DNA of 64,000 bases. It comes from Monilinia fructicola (lineage: Eukaryota > Ascomycota > Leotiomycetes > Helotiales > Sclerotiniaceae). A program made the position numbers and the translations under genes. Location: contig VICG01000008.1 in NCBI GenBank assembly GCA_008692225.1, forward strand, positions 2,444,001 to 2,508,000. The letters run 5' to 3'. Each line of letters begins with the position of its first letter. Position 1 is the first letter of the stretch. Below the pieces are notes generated by a model that searched no databases, was not told the DNA's origin, and saw only the letters and a list, made by a program, of their open reading frames with translations. Below, one piece after another: positions 1-12,667 of this stretch.

Positions 1-3000
1 GTTACTTGAACAACGGTGAAAGTAACTTCATCAGGTGCGAATCCCGAAGACTTCATTTACCTCGGGTTCTCAGCCTCGTCACAATCTCACCTCATCTTTC
101 CCTTCTACTTTCATCAGAAAGATGAATCTTGCATGGAATAAACTCAGATGGTTCTGGCCGGGTAAAACGCATGGAGGTGGCCACTTTGTGGTTCTTACTG
201 TTCTTGCGTTTGAGCTATTCCACCAGTTCGGCACAAACTTAGTAAATCCCTGATTCCTTACAGAATACTCTTTTGCTTTAGGTTGATATTCCAAACTCAA
301 CGCCAAATTCAGCATACCAAAAGAAAGTTTGTCGTGCGGGGAGTCATGCACGTGGCAAGAATAGCTAATGTACATGAAGAAAACTACTCTTTCCCCTCTA
401 CCCCACTCAACATTCATCCACGCGCACCTATGAAAACAAGTGTTCCCACGAGCAAATTCATATATTTGGATAAATAAACATCCTGAAAGTTTCACGAGTC
501 AGATATTTAATCTCGCTCCATGTATAATGAGTGTGGGGGTGGCGAAATTTGGGGATCAAGGGGGATGGAAGTTCATTTCTACCTTTCTAGAAGCTAGGGA
601 CTAGGGGGCTACATCTTACTTCTCGCGGATCATGGTCCCTTGCATGTGAATTTTACCCATCTCTTATACTACAGGCTCCGAACATTCATGGGTGGCAGCT
701 TTATGCTCCCGTGTGCTTTGGGCGGTAGTTTGTATCAAGGCTATGCAGACACCTACAGGAATTAGGGCGTACTCAATAACTGCCATACAATCATTACAGG
801 AAATTAAAAGACAGATAGAAATGAATGATATCGGATAGTTTGATGTTCATCATGATGGAATGGGTAGAAGGAATGATCCTGTCATCAAAAAGACCCAACA
901 TATGCGCCTGTCCTTGTTCCCTTCAATCTCGTTTTACCTACAACACATGTTCGTTCACAGGGATTAGCTTTAATATGAAACTCTGGTTGCTATTGCTTGA
1001 ATCTCCATGACTAGATCGACTACAATTGATGACTTTGCTCCCATTTACCCTATTCCTCTCATTTAATCAACCTCTTTCGATCCTGTCCTTTTGAATGCCC
1101 ATTTTTGTCAAGGAATATTACGCATATCACCGTCCTACCTTAGCTCTTCCCACCTTTCACATGAAAGACTGGCCATATCTATTTTGCTTCTCATTTTCTA
1201 ACCATCACTTCTTCCATCCCCATTTCCCCTTCCGATAACACCCAGCCCCTATCAGTTCTTCAATCTCAAAATATGTCCGTTCCGAATGTCTTCGGCAGTT
1301 CTTTTAGTATTCAAAAGTTGATCCCCCCTTTCCTTGCCCACTAGGCTGCCTCTCCTCCAATTCCCGATACCCATGGCGTCCCCAAAATTCATGTCCAACA
1401 AACCATACACAAAAACCAATCGTTATCTTTCCCTTCCAATCAACCTTATGAATTGTTCATCGCAAGATCCCCCAGCCGTAGAGTAGACACCAACCCCATC
1501 TTCCAAAACCCCTTGAAGAACCTTAACGAAGCGCTTGGCGCAAACGCCTTTCCCTCGTCCGTCAGTTTTGACATAGAGCAGTGAGCAAGCTCACGTGAAG
1601 ATTAATTGATCACAGAAGTAATATCAGATTCTGTACGAGACGTAAGAACTCACGACAAAGGTACACTACACGATACCCGTGGGAATCTGTCGAGAAATGG
1701 ATCATGTGACTTTTGGGCTGCTGTACGAATAATACGACTAACCGTATTAGGCGTACTAGCACCTCGAGGAATCTTGGTTTCACATTCATTTGACAGCGGA
1801 CCGTTCGATGAGGAGTGATTCTGGATTCTTGATATCACATTCACGGTTTACGATCTCGAGGCCTAACGATTTGTCACTGTGGCCCAGTTTCATCTTTCCT
1901 GCGTGGAACGCGCGCAAAATATCAAATACTTTCTCATTGCTAGAGCTCTTGGCGATGAACTCCTCGAGTGTGGGAACGGGCTCAGATCCGCTCATGACGG
2001 GGTAATGGACAGAGCATGGAGGAGAACACCGGTCCATGCCCATCATCGACCTTCCCTTCGGGTGTTTTTCCGGTGTGTGAGGATCAAGTATCGACGTTGT
2101 TCTCGGCAAGTATTTCATCCGAGACTTTGTGATAGATATGTGCTTAGGATTGTATGTGGTGTTTGATCTCTGTGTTTGGGCTTCTTTGATTGCGGCTGAT
2201 TCGAGGATCAAGCAGATGAAGATGGGAGAGATGAAGCCCGTTTAATATTTTCTTCAAAATCTATGTCTTCCCCCTCTCATTTTTCTATCCCTTCCTCGTC
2301 ACTTTCTCCCACATAATTTTCCTTCCCCCCTTCCCCGTCAATCCCATCCCATATTCCTCTAGCTCTCCTCCGCCAAATTTCGCCGCCTCATGTCCTTTTC
2401 GTCCAAGTACTCTCCAATTAGCCTGTAGCGCTACCTTGTCCAAATTGTGCTAACCTTGAATCTCTCCATGACTTCGCTAAACTCCGAGACTGCCCAACAA
2501 ATTTCACTCCAAGCCTTATAACCAAAGATTTTCATCCGCGGATCCCAATGCATCTTTGGCGAAAACTGACAAATTCTCCACTTTCTCATTAACAATAGGA
2601 GTTTCCGTCCCATTGAATTCCACCAAATCTCCTTGCCCCCCCCCCGGCACTCCCCTTCTCTCCCCAAATCTCTCTTAACCGAACAAAGACTTTGCTCCGC
2701 AGGTAGTTCTCAGTTCTCAGCACCTATGAGAACATCATCGATAAACTGTAATACGTGAGCATCACCCGATTAAACCGCAAAGTATTTGCGATTGCGATTG
2801 CGATAACGCTGTTTGGTACCCACATGCACCTTGAAGCTTTTATTTTGAGAAGCGGGGATGGGAATAGGGCCAAGTGAAGTTTGTGTGGTTGTCATCACCT
2901 ATCAATTGAAGAGCGCTTCTACCATTTATATTTCGCGCTGGATGCAAGCGCCTTGGGGGAATGCTGCAGTGTGAAACGTAGAGCGCAAGGAGAATTGTGA

Positions 3001-3724
3001 TTGTGTAGGGGTCAATATCTAGGTAGATAGGTAGGTAGACTCGAATAGATACGCTCATGAATGCTATATGGCGCGCCAAACCGGGGATTGTTAAAGGAAC
3101 CTCAAGATAAGATCTCGATTGCGACAGCTGGTGAAGAAGTAGCGTTGGAAGGGAAAGAGTGGAAGATGTACATTGTTGAGAAAGTAGTGTGTAAATTCCT
3201 AGATCGGGTTCATCAGTAGGTCTATGTATATCAAATATCATTGTATTGCATTCATGGACGGTGAATATAGAATTCAGAACTCAAGAGGGGTAGGAAGATG
3301 TTTGTTATTGGACATGGATCTAGTAGTTTTGAAGAAATTCACAAGGAACAACAGGCCACTCATGTATAAGATGATAATATTGTATTCTTCCGCACTGTTG
3401 CATTGACTTAAAAAACAGACTCGGTACCGTAAAATTAAACGACAAATGCAACCTCCGATTCTCAGTCTAAACATGATTCCCATTCTCTACACCCCAAAGT
3501 GCATAAATCTGTTCCCGAATCAATTGAACCCCCGTCGTCCGAGTCTTGTCTACAACCTCCTAGTCCATATCTTGCAGTTTGAACCCTTTGTATATTATCC
3601 ACTAACGCCTGCCTCATTGAAAATAGAGATAGGACCAATCCCAACACTGGTATCATCAAAAGTACTCACTCTTTCTCTTCAATTCTACACCCAATCCCAA
3701 GCTAGTCAATCTCTTGCAGAGCAA
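1..3724. other. Mostly non-coding stretch before qutR
   Basis: No convincing gene apart from one weak small ORF on the minus strand (1786-2118). Other open frames here have random-looking composition and no recognisable motif. The stretch has pyrimidine-rich patches (about 1070-1560 and 2260-2400) that could be untranslated leader or promoter DNA, and a short run of AGGTAG-type steps near 3018-3040, a motif that recurs in the intergenic DNA of this window. The gene that should lie to the left is not visible. Confidence 0.5.
1786..2118 (-). CDS. Possible small hypothetical protein (110 aa)
   Basis: A minus-strand frame of 110 codons from an ATG at 2118. The open frame continues upstream to 2211 without another ATG. 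The C-terminal half looks protein-like, with a predicted amphipathic stretch (PTLEEFIAK ... KVFDILRAFHAG) and a charged tail, and codon usage is not obviously skewed. I recognise no family. There is no signal peptide or membrane segment. It could be a real small gene, the last exon of a spliced gene, or chance; the absence of any second supporting feature keeps confidence low. Confidence 0.25.
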   Translation of the reverse strand: MKYLPRTTSILDPHTPEKHPKGRSMMGMDRCSPPCSVHYPVMSGSEPVPTLEEFIAKSSSNEKVFDILRAFHAGKMKLGHSDKSLGLEIVNRECDIKNPESLLIERSAVK

Positions 3725-5740
3725 TCAATATAATCCTCTCCCACTGGCTAGCCTCACAAAACTATATGGAACATTTTGTCCCACCAATAACCTTAAAGTC
3801 TCCACTGTCGTGAATGCACTGGTGTCCGCTACACCGTATGCAGTCCACCCGCATCCTTCTGCGACAGCCAATGGATCTCCTCTCCTCGGTCCATTCGCTA
3901 GGTCAACGAATACTTTTCCTTGACCCCGAGAGTCTTTGCCATTACTAAAATATCTGAGTAAAGGCTGGACGAGATGTGTCTTCTCGGGCGGTAGCGCTGA
4001 TATTATTGCGAATGGGATGTCGGATTTGGTAACACTCTCTTTAGAAGTGAAAGGCTCGACGCCCGCCGCCAATGGTCCTTGTGCCTTAAATCCAATTGTG
4101 TAGATCTTCCCAATATTCAGACTCCTTAAAGCAAAGATGACTGACTTGGCATCTTCCCCATTACTTGACAAAATAATCGCAGCTCTGTCTTTATATGCCG
4201 ACGGCGCAAAGTCACGTGTAAGAGTTGCGCGAATACCTTTCCATGTCGCATTATCTCCTATCAGAGTTGATGATGGACCCTCTCCTCGAACGACGATAGT
4301 GTCAACAGCTCCAATAGTACGTGCTGCATCCGATAGCGTAGGGAGGTATGACCGAGCAGATGGAAGAGGTGGATTGATATATGCACCACCAAAATTTGGT
4401 TGTAAACAGAAAGCTTCGACGGAACCTTCAAAACCTCGATCTACGGATATGAAGTTGTGCGGTAGCCCCAATTCATTAAAACACTTTTCGAAAAATGTTG
4501 CTTGAGGCGTAGACCTAAAAGTTCCGATGGCGTAGATATTTTTCTTTGGGAGTTGACCCATGGTTGCCAGGGCACCATTGATCTCCGCAGCACTCATTTG
4601 GCCAGGAGCTGCGACGATAGGAAGAAGAGGATGGGTAATGGGCGAGAAGACGGTATTGAGAGCTCGAGATAATTGTCCAAGCTGTCCCATATTGACGGCA
4701 GATAGTGGAGGGCCATCTGGATTGTTGGCTTTGATCTGAGAACGAAAGTATTCAAGTTCGTAATTCTCCGACACTGAATTGATAATCGTAATCATTTTGA
4801 CGATATCCCCGTATTTTCGGCTTTCCTGGAAGATATTTTGAGCTTGAATTGATGGCCATTTAAAGGTTCCAGAGAAATCATGAAATGCCGAAATGATCCT
4901 ACTATTTCCCCTTTTCTCAAACAGTTTTCTTCGAATCTCTTCTGGTAGCCAAACCTCAACATCAATATATTCACATCCCCACTGTATAGCTCGGTAAAGG
5001 TATTCGTAGTAAAGTTCTGGATTATCCATAGGGAATCGACCATTCTCTCTCATGCATCTTGTCGTAAATATTATGGGTAGTTCTGTACGCTGCCTCAGTA
5101 GCATAACTTGTTCTCCAACATAACTCAAACTTGGTACCGAATTGAAAGTTCCATCCGTCAAACCTTCCCTTAACAAATCAACACGAATCTCGACTGCATC
5201 TGATCCAACGGACAAAATATCCAAATTAGATAATGCTGTCCTAACATCCGGAAATGTAGTCGATATGAAATAAGTTCTTGGTTTCATGAGGAGTGCTTCA
5301 TGATGACTTATTTGACCCAAAATGAATGCGATAAATCGTGAAAGATCTCTCCGAAAAAATGGCGTCTCGGTGTACAGAAATTCATAATCTGTTGAAGCCG
5401 ATAAATCGAGATCTGGTGGCATTCCCAAAGCCACACAATGAGCATTGATAGCAACGATCAATGATCTATCCCGATATTGAACATCACCCTTTGCATCACT
5501 TGCTGCTATTCCTATGACAGTTCCATGATCTTCATTTCTGACAGCCGAGAAACTGGGGGCCATGCGATGTGGTTTTCCGAGTACATCCGCAAAGATAGAG
5601 ACAATCCTATCTTGCCCTTGGCCATAAACAATGACAACTATTCTCTCATCTCCCATGCCAGCCTTCGTTCCATTAATAATTCCATTAGTACTCTTCGGCC
5701 GCGTAGGCGTCGGAGTTGATTGTTGTTGCTTGGTTGCCAT
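3725..5740 (-). CDS. qutR: Quinate pathway repressor-like protein (QUTR/qa-1S family)
   Basis: Single-exon, 671 aa. The family represses quinate-utilisation genes and is built from inactive shikimate-pathway enzyme domains. Seen here: an N-terminal part (about 1-150) resembling the end of a shikimate-kinase-like domain but without a P-loop; a type I dehydroquinase-like domain (about 155-385) with [17 protein letters not shown] and GDIVKM segments; and a shikimate-dehydrogenase-like domain (about 400-640). Known family members (A. nidulans QUTR, N. crassa QA-1S) are about 920 aa, so this copy lacks roughly 250 N-terminal residues. The ATG at 5740 follows an ordinary leader (GAATCT before ATG) and I see no upstream exon. 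No quinate enzymes lie in the window. The Glu, His and Lys positions typical of active type I dehydroquinase appear kept, so some enzymatic role cannot be excluded. Confidence 0.8.
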   Translation of the reverse strand: MATKQQQSTPTPTRPKSTNGIINGTKAGMGDERIVVIVYGQGQDRIVSIFADVLGKPHRMAPSFSAVRNEDHGTVIGIAASDAKGDVQYRDRSLIVAINAHCVALGMPPDLDLSASTDYEFLYTETPFFRRDLSRFIAFILGQISHHEALLMKPRTYFISTTFPDVRTALSNLDILSVGSDAVEIRVDLLREGLTDGTFNSVPSLSYVGEQVMLLRQRTELPIIFTTRCMRENGRFPMDNPELYYEYLYRAIQWGCEYIDVEVWLPEEIRRKLFEKRGNSRIISAFHDFSGTFKWPSIQAQNIFQESRKYGDIVKMITIINSVSENYELEYFRSQIKANNPDGPPLSAVNMGQLGQLSRALNTVFSPITHPLLPIVAAPGQMSAAEINGALATMGQLPKKNIYAIGTFRSTPQATFFEKCFNELGLPHNFISVDRGFEGSVEAFCLQPNFGGAYINPPLPSARSYLPTLSDAARTIGAVDTIVVRGEGPSSTLIGDNATWKGIRATLTRDFAPSAYKDRAAIILSSNGEDAKSVIFALRSLNIGKIYTIGFKAQGPLAAGVEPFTSKESVTKSDIPFAIISALPPEKTHLVQPLLRYFSNGKDSRGQGKVFVDLANGPRRGDPLAVAEGCGWTAYGVADTSAFTTVETLRLLVGQNVPYSFVRLASGRGLY

Positions 5741-6578
5741 AGATTCGCTGGAATTTCTAGTTGACAGATGAGAGGGATATTTTAGGAATTACTTGATGTT
5801 CCTAGTGATACTGAACGAGAGATTCTCTTCGTATAATTTTGCCGGTGATTTAAAAATTGTCGGGGATGCGATTATACCTCGACCTGGGTATACAGGTTCC
5901 AAGTTTTTTAACGAACGGTAGGTACGATACTAATGAGGCGTTGCTATCGACGAGCACTGTAATTGGTAGAATTGAATATTAAACTCGGGACTGATGACCG
6001 ATGAGAAGATGCTGGGAAAAAGTTAGAACTCTAATATCGTCCACGTTCTTCCGATATCAAATATATACCCTTTCAGGCATGTATAGTCCCGCGTCCAGTA
6101 GTAGCAAGGTTAGGATGAAATCGAGTTTACTTTCAATGTCTCTGTACTACATGGCAACCGTGATGGTCAAGAACTGAAATAGTGTGGAGTTGATAGTGAT
6201 AGACATCCGCGGTAGACAGTGTAGGCAAAACTCTGTGACGGCGACAACTTTGAGACGAGATTGTGAGGTATGCGGGTAAAATGGTTGTCGGGGATTTCCA
6301 TGAAATGAAATGAGACGAGATGAGATGAGATGAAATGCAATGCAATGTAATACGATATCGAACTAAGGTGGTGTGATTTTTCTCTGGACTTTTTTGTTGG
6401 TGTGTTGTGTTGTTGTATTGTATTGTGTTGTATTGTATTGTATTCCAGTCTCTTCTCTGCGACGGGGAGGGGAAGGAATGTCGAAATTTTACCGGAGAGT
6501 TTCGATTAGGTTTGGGAAGAAGGCTGACGGACTGAAACGATCAACCATTGGAAGGAGGCAAGAAGTTCATGCAACAGA

Positions 6579-6605
6579 GAATGAATGAATGAATGAATGA
6601 ATGAA
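6579..6605. repeat. (TGAA)n microsatellite
   Basis: About six tandem copies of a 4-bp unit, directly visible. Confidence 0.9.
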
Positions 6606-6855
6606 CCGAGTTTATGACTTTGATGATGATGATGGGACTTGGTAGGTTGATATTATGTTCGTTTACTCAATGACGATTATGTTAATACCATCAAGACCAT
6701 GCATTCTCTATCAATCTCTCGGTTCTTTCTTGATCGCCTTTTTCCCCTTTTGCGTGTGCAGGTTAACTGTATTGTGATTGATTTTCCTTGGTCCACACTC
6801 CAGAGAGTAATAAGCTAATCCCACACCAAGGGTAATATGGAAAAAGAAGATCTAG

Positions 6856-6955
6856 TATGTGAGTATGTGTGTATGTGTATGTGTATGTGTATGTATATAT
6901 GTATGTATGTATATCCATATGTATATACAAGCATGTATACGAGTATATGTATATG
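6856..6955. repeat. TATG/TGTA-rich microsatellite tract
   Basis: Imperfect tandem GTATGT and GTATAT steps over about 100 bp, directly visible; no coding potential. Confidence 0.8.
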
Positions 6956-8290
6956 CTTCGGATTGAATAGATAGAGCGTCACTCAGGTTAGCGGATTATG
7001 GAAAAATAGACCAGATAGTGAAATGGTTCTCGGCGAAGATTGTTCCACCGACAAGGCAGCTTTCTTTTCAACAGACCCTTGCGGCCCTGCATATAAGATT
7101 GAGGTTGATAGGCACTCTGGAGGTTGCGATGTGATGTTAAGCTGGGGGAAGACTCTAAGGGAATTTTTAAAAGATGGGGAATTTGGAGAAGTGGAGGCGA
7201 AAATTGTCGGTAAACAGGGGGGAATAATATTCCGCCAATGACAAGGTGAACTAAGTAATCAAATGTCCTGTAAGAGAAGAGTACAGAGTAGATGTAATTA
7301 TTATGCTGGCTGGCTTATATTACTGAGTATATTAAGAAGGATATAGGAAAGACGGCGATAGATTAATTCCCGATTATTTTCCAAATTTCATGACATCTGT
7401 TCATCTAATGCAACTAGGGAAAGGGATCAATCGTTGTGAGTGTACATGTGAGTTACTCGAGTAGTTGTATGATGTACGTATGTGTGTACGTATGTGTGTG
7501 TATAGTTCTAACTAATGTATACAACTAGCTGGAGCGTACTGACTGCACTGCATTCATGTACCGTATGGCGAACTACGGACTAATTAATTGCCATCCATGA
7601 AATCAGACCGTATCCTTACTTACAGTACATTCTATAGTTATCTAACCTGGCTTGTTGGGAAAGGAGATTGTTAACATCCACGTCTCAAGCCGTCTCCTTG
7701 CATGTACTCCGTCTCCTTCGAATGTTCGATGGTGAGAAGGTTCCTTAAAAGGGGTTAAATTCCGAAAAAGTTCCTGCTGTTAGACAGCCCCTCTCAACCT
7801 TATCATCCTCAAGGTCATTTTCACATGTAGATCCGCGGCGTGATGACTCCGTATGGGTATGATATAGATTCCACATTGTACCAAAATGTGTGCATCTATC
7901 CATCTGAGGGCCTCCATGCAAGAGTGTGAACTTCCAGCCGTTTTCGAACGCAGAGTTTAGCCATTCAATTTTGCCTAAACAACAAGTCAAAATCCCATAG
8001 CAGTTCCAAAATCAAGTATCTTCATCTCATCATTCTATAGAGTGACACCAATTCCTCAAAATTATTCGACGAATTTGTTTGGTGGATATTAAAACGAAAA
8101 AGGTCTCAGATAATCGAGATGTACGGAGCACTCGAGTGCAGCAGCAAAGGTTAATTGTTGGTAAATTTAGGTGGTTGGTGCACATTAATAAGTTTACGAG
8201 GTCCCATCCAGATGATCCAGTCCACCGAATTCGTCCTCAATAGAAGTTTGGAGGCTGAATTCACTTTATTCCAAACTCCTATCCAACGGT

Positions 8291-8330
8291 AGTTCTAGTT
8301 CTAGTTCTAGTTCTATCCATCCATCCATCA
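8291..8330. repeat. (GTTCTA)n followed by (CATC)n
   Basis: Four copies of a 6-bp unit (8291-8315) run straight into a short CATC repeat. Both are visible by eye. Confidence 0.9.
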
Positions 8331-8508
8331 ACCGGAGAAATATATATTTGAGTTTTGCCTCTTAAGCTTTTGAGTCAAAACAATCCAATGTGAATACGTA
8401 TTCTTTTCGGTGTGTGTGGACCGAACATGTATTTCAATTCCCTCGTTCGCAAACTCCCCAGATCAGTACAGTGCTATCTGAAAGGTGGAAAAGGGCACTC
8501 ACTCACGG

Positions 8509-8533
8509 TTCAATGTTCAATGTTCAATGTTCA
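8509..8533. repeat. Three-fold TTCAATG repeat
   Basis: Three copies of a 7-bp unit and a partial fourth inside a chance open frame. Confidence 0.85.
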
Positions 8534-9882
8534 TATGTGTAGACACCACTTCGACCTGGGCTTACCAAATAGGTCAATCGAGAAATCGAGAGGCCTTTAC
8601 ATGATAGAACCATATGAAAATACAAACAAATATCAGGATGAAAAGTTTCTCCAAAGAACTTCCCTCTCATTTAGACGAGAGTGCATGACCAGAACAGATG
8701 AGGAGAGACTGATCAAGAGTGACTTGTCGTTTGTATTGTGCGGGATGTGCAATAGGCACGCAGCTCCGCCACTCGGAGCGTCTAATTCAATCATGACGAA
8801 TGGGCACAAATATCTCTCATAAGTGTGGGTGACTTTACGGAGGCTTCTTGGTGCCAGAATATCTTTCACTAGTAGTCTTTATACTTTATGTTTCTTTCTG
8901 TGTCTGAGCAAATTACTTGTGCTGCCAAAATTCGCTCAAGTTGGCCTGATTATGAATTCTGTGATCTCTCGATTTCAATGCCATGGCAATGCGATAGCCA
9001 GATCATGCCCATGTGCTTTTTTCTCTAGATCCATAGCTTCACAAGTTGACTCTTAGCTCCGTGAAAGGACAGACACCGTGAAAAAAGCCGAAAGTATAAC
9101 ATCTTTTCATGGGCTTCCACGGATGGAGATTGAAGCCTGGTTCTTCATGTTACTGCGCGTAACATGGTATGAGTTAGTACCTACCTAAGCACAATGCTCA
9201 CCATGAAAGTTGCTTCGGTTCACCTCGTACCGTGTACCGACGGGATATGACGATGCATAACGCGTGCCTGTACCACAATGATGATTCTGGCCATCCCCAC
9301 TTCGACTGAGTCTCCCCTACGCTTACTGATCGCCGATTTGATCCTCAAAAATCGCTGATGCTGCTGAATAACAATAACAGGGTTCAAGAACATAGCTCTC
9401 CAGGTTGGGGTGCGGGGTGAGGGACAAGCGCTGAGCCCCGGGCAACGCATCAACTGAGGTGGAATGAATGGTTCTCATATACCCGACCCGACCTTTGCAT
9501 TCCGAAGTCCACAGAGATATGCCGTTCAATCAATTGCGTGATAGCAGAACTGTCTCGGATCTTATCTGCAAACATTGGCATGAGGATGAATTCCTTCTCA
9601 AACATATCTCTGACTTTGTCCTACATATCCATCCTCACTAGAATGCTTCTTGGATGACACTAGAATTACCCCGCCAAATAGCTTGGCTCGTTAGCATAAC
9701 GGTACATTCCTTGAATTGGACGTTAGATCGAGACCCCTAGCTGTCTAGAAAGTTACTGTTGACGTCGTTAAGGTTTTTGCTAGAACCACTTCACCGTCTG
9801 AACATAGTACCTGAAACTCAAAATCTTCACAGGCTCCGTCGAACGGCCATAACGCACTGCGCGCCCGCTTAGCAAACGCCAT

Positions 9883-9968
9883 CTGGGGCTACCGGCCAGC
9901 CTTTTGGGAAGGTCCACGTGGGATGCTTTGGGAGCAAGAACATCAGATCATGCTTTAGGTTTCACGTG
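9883..9968 (+). promoter_or_regulatory. Candidate promoter boxes upstream of the sugar transporter
   Basis: CTGGGG at 9883-9888 fits the SYGGRG core bound by the carbon-catabolite repressor CreA. Two CACGTG E-boxes lie at 9915-9920 and 9963-9968. They sit about 700 bp before the transporter ATG. Such short motifs arise by chance, so a regulatory role is an inference from the neighbouring gene. Confidence 0.3.
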
Positions 9969-10656
9969 CAATTCAGAGTCTATCGATAAATCATCTCACA
10001 TCATCAAAGGCATGTTCTAGGGGCCAGCGCCCGATGTTGTAGCGTGATTCCATGCCCGTCCTGAAGGCAATTTCCAGGATTAGAGCTGTAGATCTATGAA
10101 GGAAGAATTCAAGTAAAGAGCCTACAATGATCATACGGATATTTGGAAATGCGCCCGATTCCCGAATCTCCAGATGAAGTCTTGGCTAGCTCCGATATAT
10201 TGAAACCATAACGTATTTCTTCGAGTTCTTTGACATGATTTGTGCATCTGGCCGGCATACTCAGACCTCTTAGAAGCTAGTACATAACCACCGTCATTGT
10301 GAAGAGTCAGTAAATCCAGGAACCAGCTTCTCGAAGCTGAAAATGGGCCATTGGGGACATGCGCTCTCTACATCACTAGTGACATTGGTAGTGGGAAGCT
10401 CGAGGAGCTCCTTCAGAGCACTAGCACCATTTACCAACCTCGCCCAAGCAAGTTGGAAGGGCATATATTTCACTGCATCATTCCTCTTATTTTTTTCTCG
10501 AGCAGCTTCACTTCCATCATTTACATCTACACAATTTCAATCCCATTCTATCTGCACAACTTCAGTTCTATTCCCTCTACACAACTTCAATCCCATTCCA
10601 TCCAAAACCACATCTCTCTCTTCAAACAACTTTGTGCTTGTATCTCCACTGCAAGC

Positions 10657-12667
10657 ATGGCTACCGATACTCCCACCCCCAAAGTCGTGGACGAAAGTCC
10701 AACGACCATGAACGCTGTCTCAGGGGTCGCCCCGACAGGCGTCCCAGCACCCGCAGACCCAGATGGGACTGCAAACGCAACTGCGACTGCCGCCGAGCCA
10801 GATCTCGAAAACAACGACCATCCAAAGCCTCCCAAGATCACTGGCTTCACGATACTCGTTACCCTCGTGGTTTCCTTGGGTGGATTCATCTTCGGATATG
10901 ACACTGGACAAATCTCCGGCTTTCTCGAGATGCCTGTTTTCCGCGAAAGGTTTGGCGAGCCTACCACTGACTTGGCAAGACATCCTTCTGGGTTCTATTT
11001 TACCAAGGTGCGATCGGGATTGATAGTTGGTTTGGTATGTATCTTCCTCGTTCTTTTACTCGCATTGAGTAATCTAGATGTGTGTTTATTGATGATTCAT
11101 CTTTGCAGTTGTCCATAGGTACCTTGATTGGATGTCTGGCCATGGGACCGTTAGCCGATAAAGTGGGACGCAGAAACTGCATTTCCATCTGTTGCGTGGT
11201 CTTCTGCTTTGGAGTTGTTACACAGATTGCCGTTGGCTCTGGTGAGTGGGTAGGAATCGCATTGGGAAGATGTGTCGCTGGTTTAGGAATCGGTGGTCTA
11301 TCGACGGTGGTACCAATGTACCTTGCCGAGGTCTCTCCCGTTCATATCAGAGGAGCTCTGATCTCGTAAGTGGCCTTTCCACCTCCCTACTATTCGTTGA
11401 AGCTCAATCTTCTACCCAATTAAACTCGACGATCAAGTAACCTCAGCTAATTCTTCTCATCACAGGAGTTATCAACTTTTCATTGCTACCGGAATGTTCG
11501 TTGCGACCTGTATCAATTTCGGAACCAATAAATACACCAGCACCGCTGCCTATCGAATCCCCATGGGCCTTGATTTCATAGCGCCAATGATCCTTGGTAT
11601 TGGTATGGTGTACCTCCCAGAAAGCCCAAGATATGATTGGAAAAAGGGAAGTATCGAAAATGCCAAAGCGACCATGGCTTGCAGCTATGGTCTCCCTCCA
11701 TCCCACCCGATTATCAAGAAAGAAGGCGATGAAATGGCCAAAGCTCTTTTTAGCTCCTCCGACAGTCTGCCATGGTACAAAATCCTTCATGGGTCCCAAA
11801 ATTCTCTCCAGGATCGGTCTCGCAATGGCGATGCAAATGTTCCAACAACTTACCGGCGCAAACTACTTCTTCTACTACGGTACCACCATCTTTTTCGGAG
11901 TGGGCCTCTCAAATTCCTTCATCACATCTATGATTATCAGCTGTTTAAACGTCGTGGGTAACGTCTTTGGAGTCATTATGATCAGCCATTTCACTCGTCG
12001 CCAATGCTTATGCATCGCTGCTCTGGTTCTTTGCGCCTGCATGCTCATTTATGCATCTGTCGGACAATTCGTATTCGAACCCGCTGCAAAAGAAAGTGCG
12101 CAAGCCAAAATGTCCGGAATCATCATGATTTCCTTTGCCTCTTTCTTCATCTTTGTCTACGCTGCCTCGTGGGGACCTCTCGTCTGGACGTGTAACGCCG
12201 AAATGTTCCCCACCGAATCCCGAGCGGTTGGGATGTCTTTTGCCACTGGTGCAAACTGGTTCTGGAATTTCATGCTTTCCTTCTTCACTCCTTTCATCAC
12301 GCAAAGTATCAAATTTTCATATGGATACGTCTTTGCAGGATCCAATCTCTTGGCTTTCTTTGTCGTTTATTTTTTCCTTCACGAATCGAGTGGAAAGTCA
12401 TTGGAAGAAGTTAACGACTTGTATGTGTCGGGGGACAAGCCATATCGAGGTCGTTTGTTCGGATTCTCATCTCCTAAGGAAGATTCTCCGATTCCTAAGA
12501 TGGACTCTGATAGTATAAGTTCCTCGAATCTAGGGACGGAGCTTCAGGTTGAGAAGGCCGTTGAGGATGCTGATGGTAAAACTTCCCATATTGAAAGACG
12601 TTGCGGAGGTGATTCTGGAGTGTCGATAGAGAGCAAGAATCAAATTCAGGAGGGGCATGGGAATTAA
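10657..12667 (+). CDS. MFS hexose-type sugar transporter, frame broken once
   Basis: Exons 10657-11034, 11109-11365 and 11466-12667, with introns of 74 and 100 bp (GTATGT..GCAG, GTAAGT..ACAG); splice phases fit. The product (about 611 aa) is a 12-helix sugar/H+ symporter of the plasma membrane. Visible motifs: FGYDTGQISGF in helix 1, LADKVGRRN in loop 2-3, GRCVAGLGIGG, PESPRYDW, QQLTGANYFFYYG in helix 7, and a long hydrophilic C-tail. The start at 10657 gives the usual short acidic N-tail; an in-frame upstream ATG (10351) would add leader-like sequence. One frameshift lies at the CC of 11784-11785: removing one C joins WYKI directly to FMGPKILSR, exactly as the family needs. As written, the protein stops soon after this point. 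It may be a sequencing error or a recently dead gene. Confidence 0.85.

Larger units (their letters stand above)
5741..10656. other. Gene-free stretch between qutR and the sugar transporter
   Basis: About 4.9 kb with no supported gene. It holds many short simple repeats: GAGAT-type steps near 6308-6345, a TGAA run, a TATG/TGTA block, GTTCTA and CATC runs, and a three-fold TTCAATG run. A stretch at 9690-9750 vaguely recalls a tRNA D-arm but does not fold as one. From about 9840 the base composition rises and CACGTG boxes and a CTGGGG box appear, consistent with the promoter of the transporter. The transporter leader (10450-10656) is pyrimidine-rich with repeated CACAACTTC-like steps. Confidence 0.6.

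Noticed and set aside
4137..4505. 122-codon plus-strand frame
   Set aside because: Antisense shadow within qutR.
9690..9752. tRNA-like stretch (GTTAGCATAACGGTA ... GATCGAGACCCC)
   Set aside because: Recalls D-arm and T-arm consensus, but the spacing is too short, no acceptor stem pairs and no anticodon arm is seen.
10351..10656. N-terminal extension of the transporter by 102 residues
   Set aside because: In frame, but the added sequence is pyrimidine-rich leader translated into Ser/Tyr/Ile repeats, unlike transporter N-tails.
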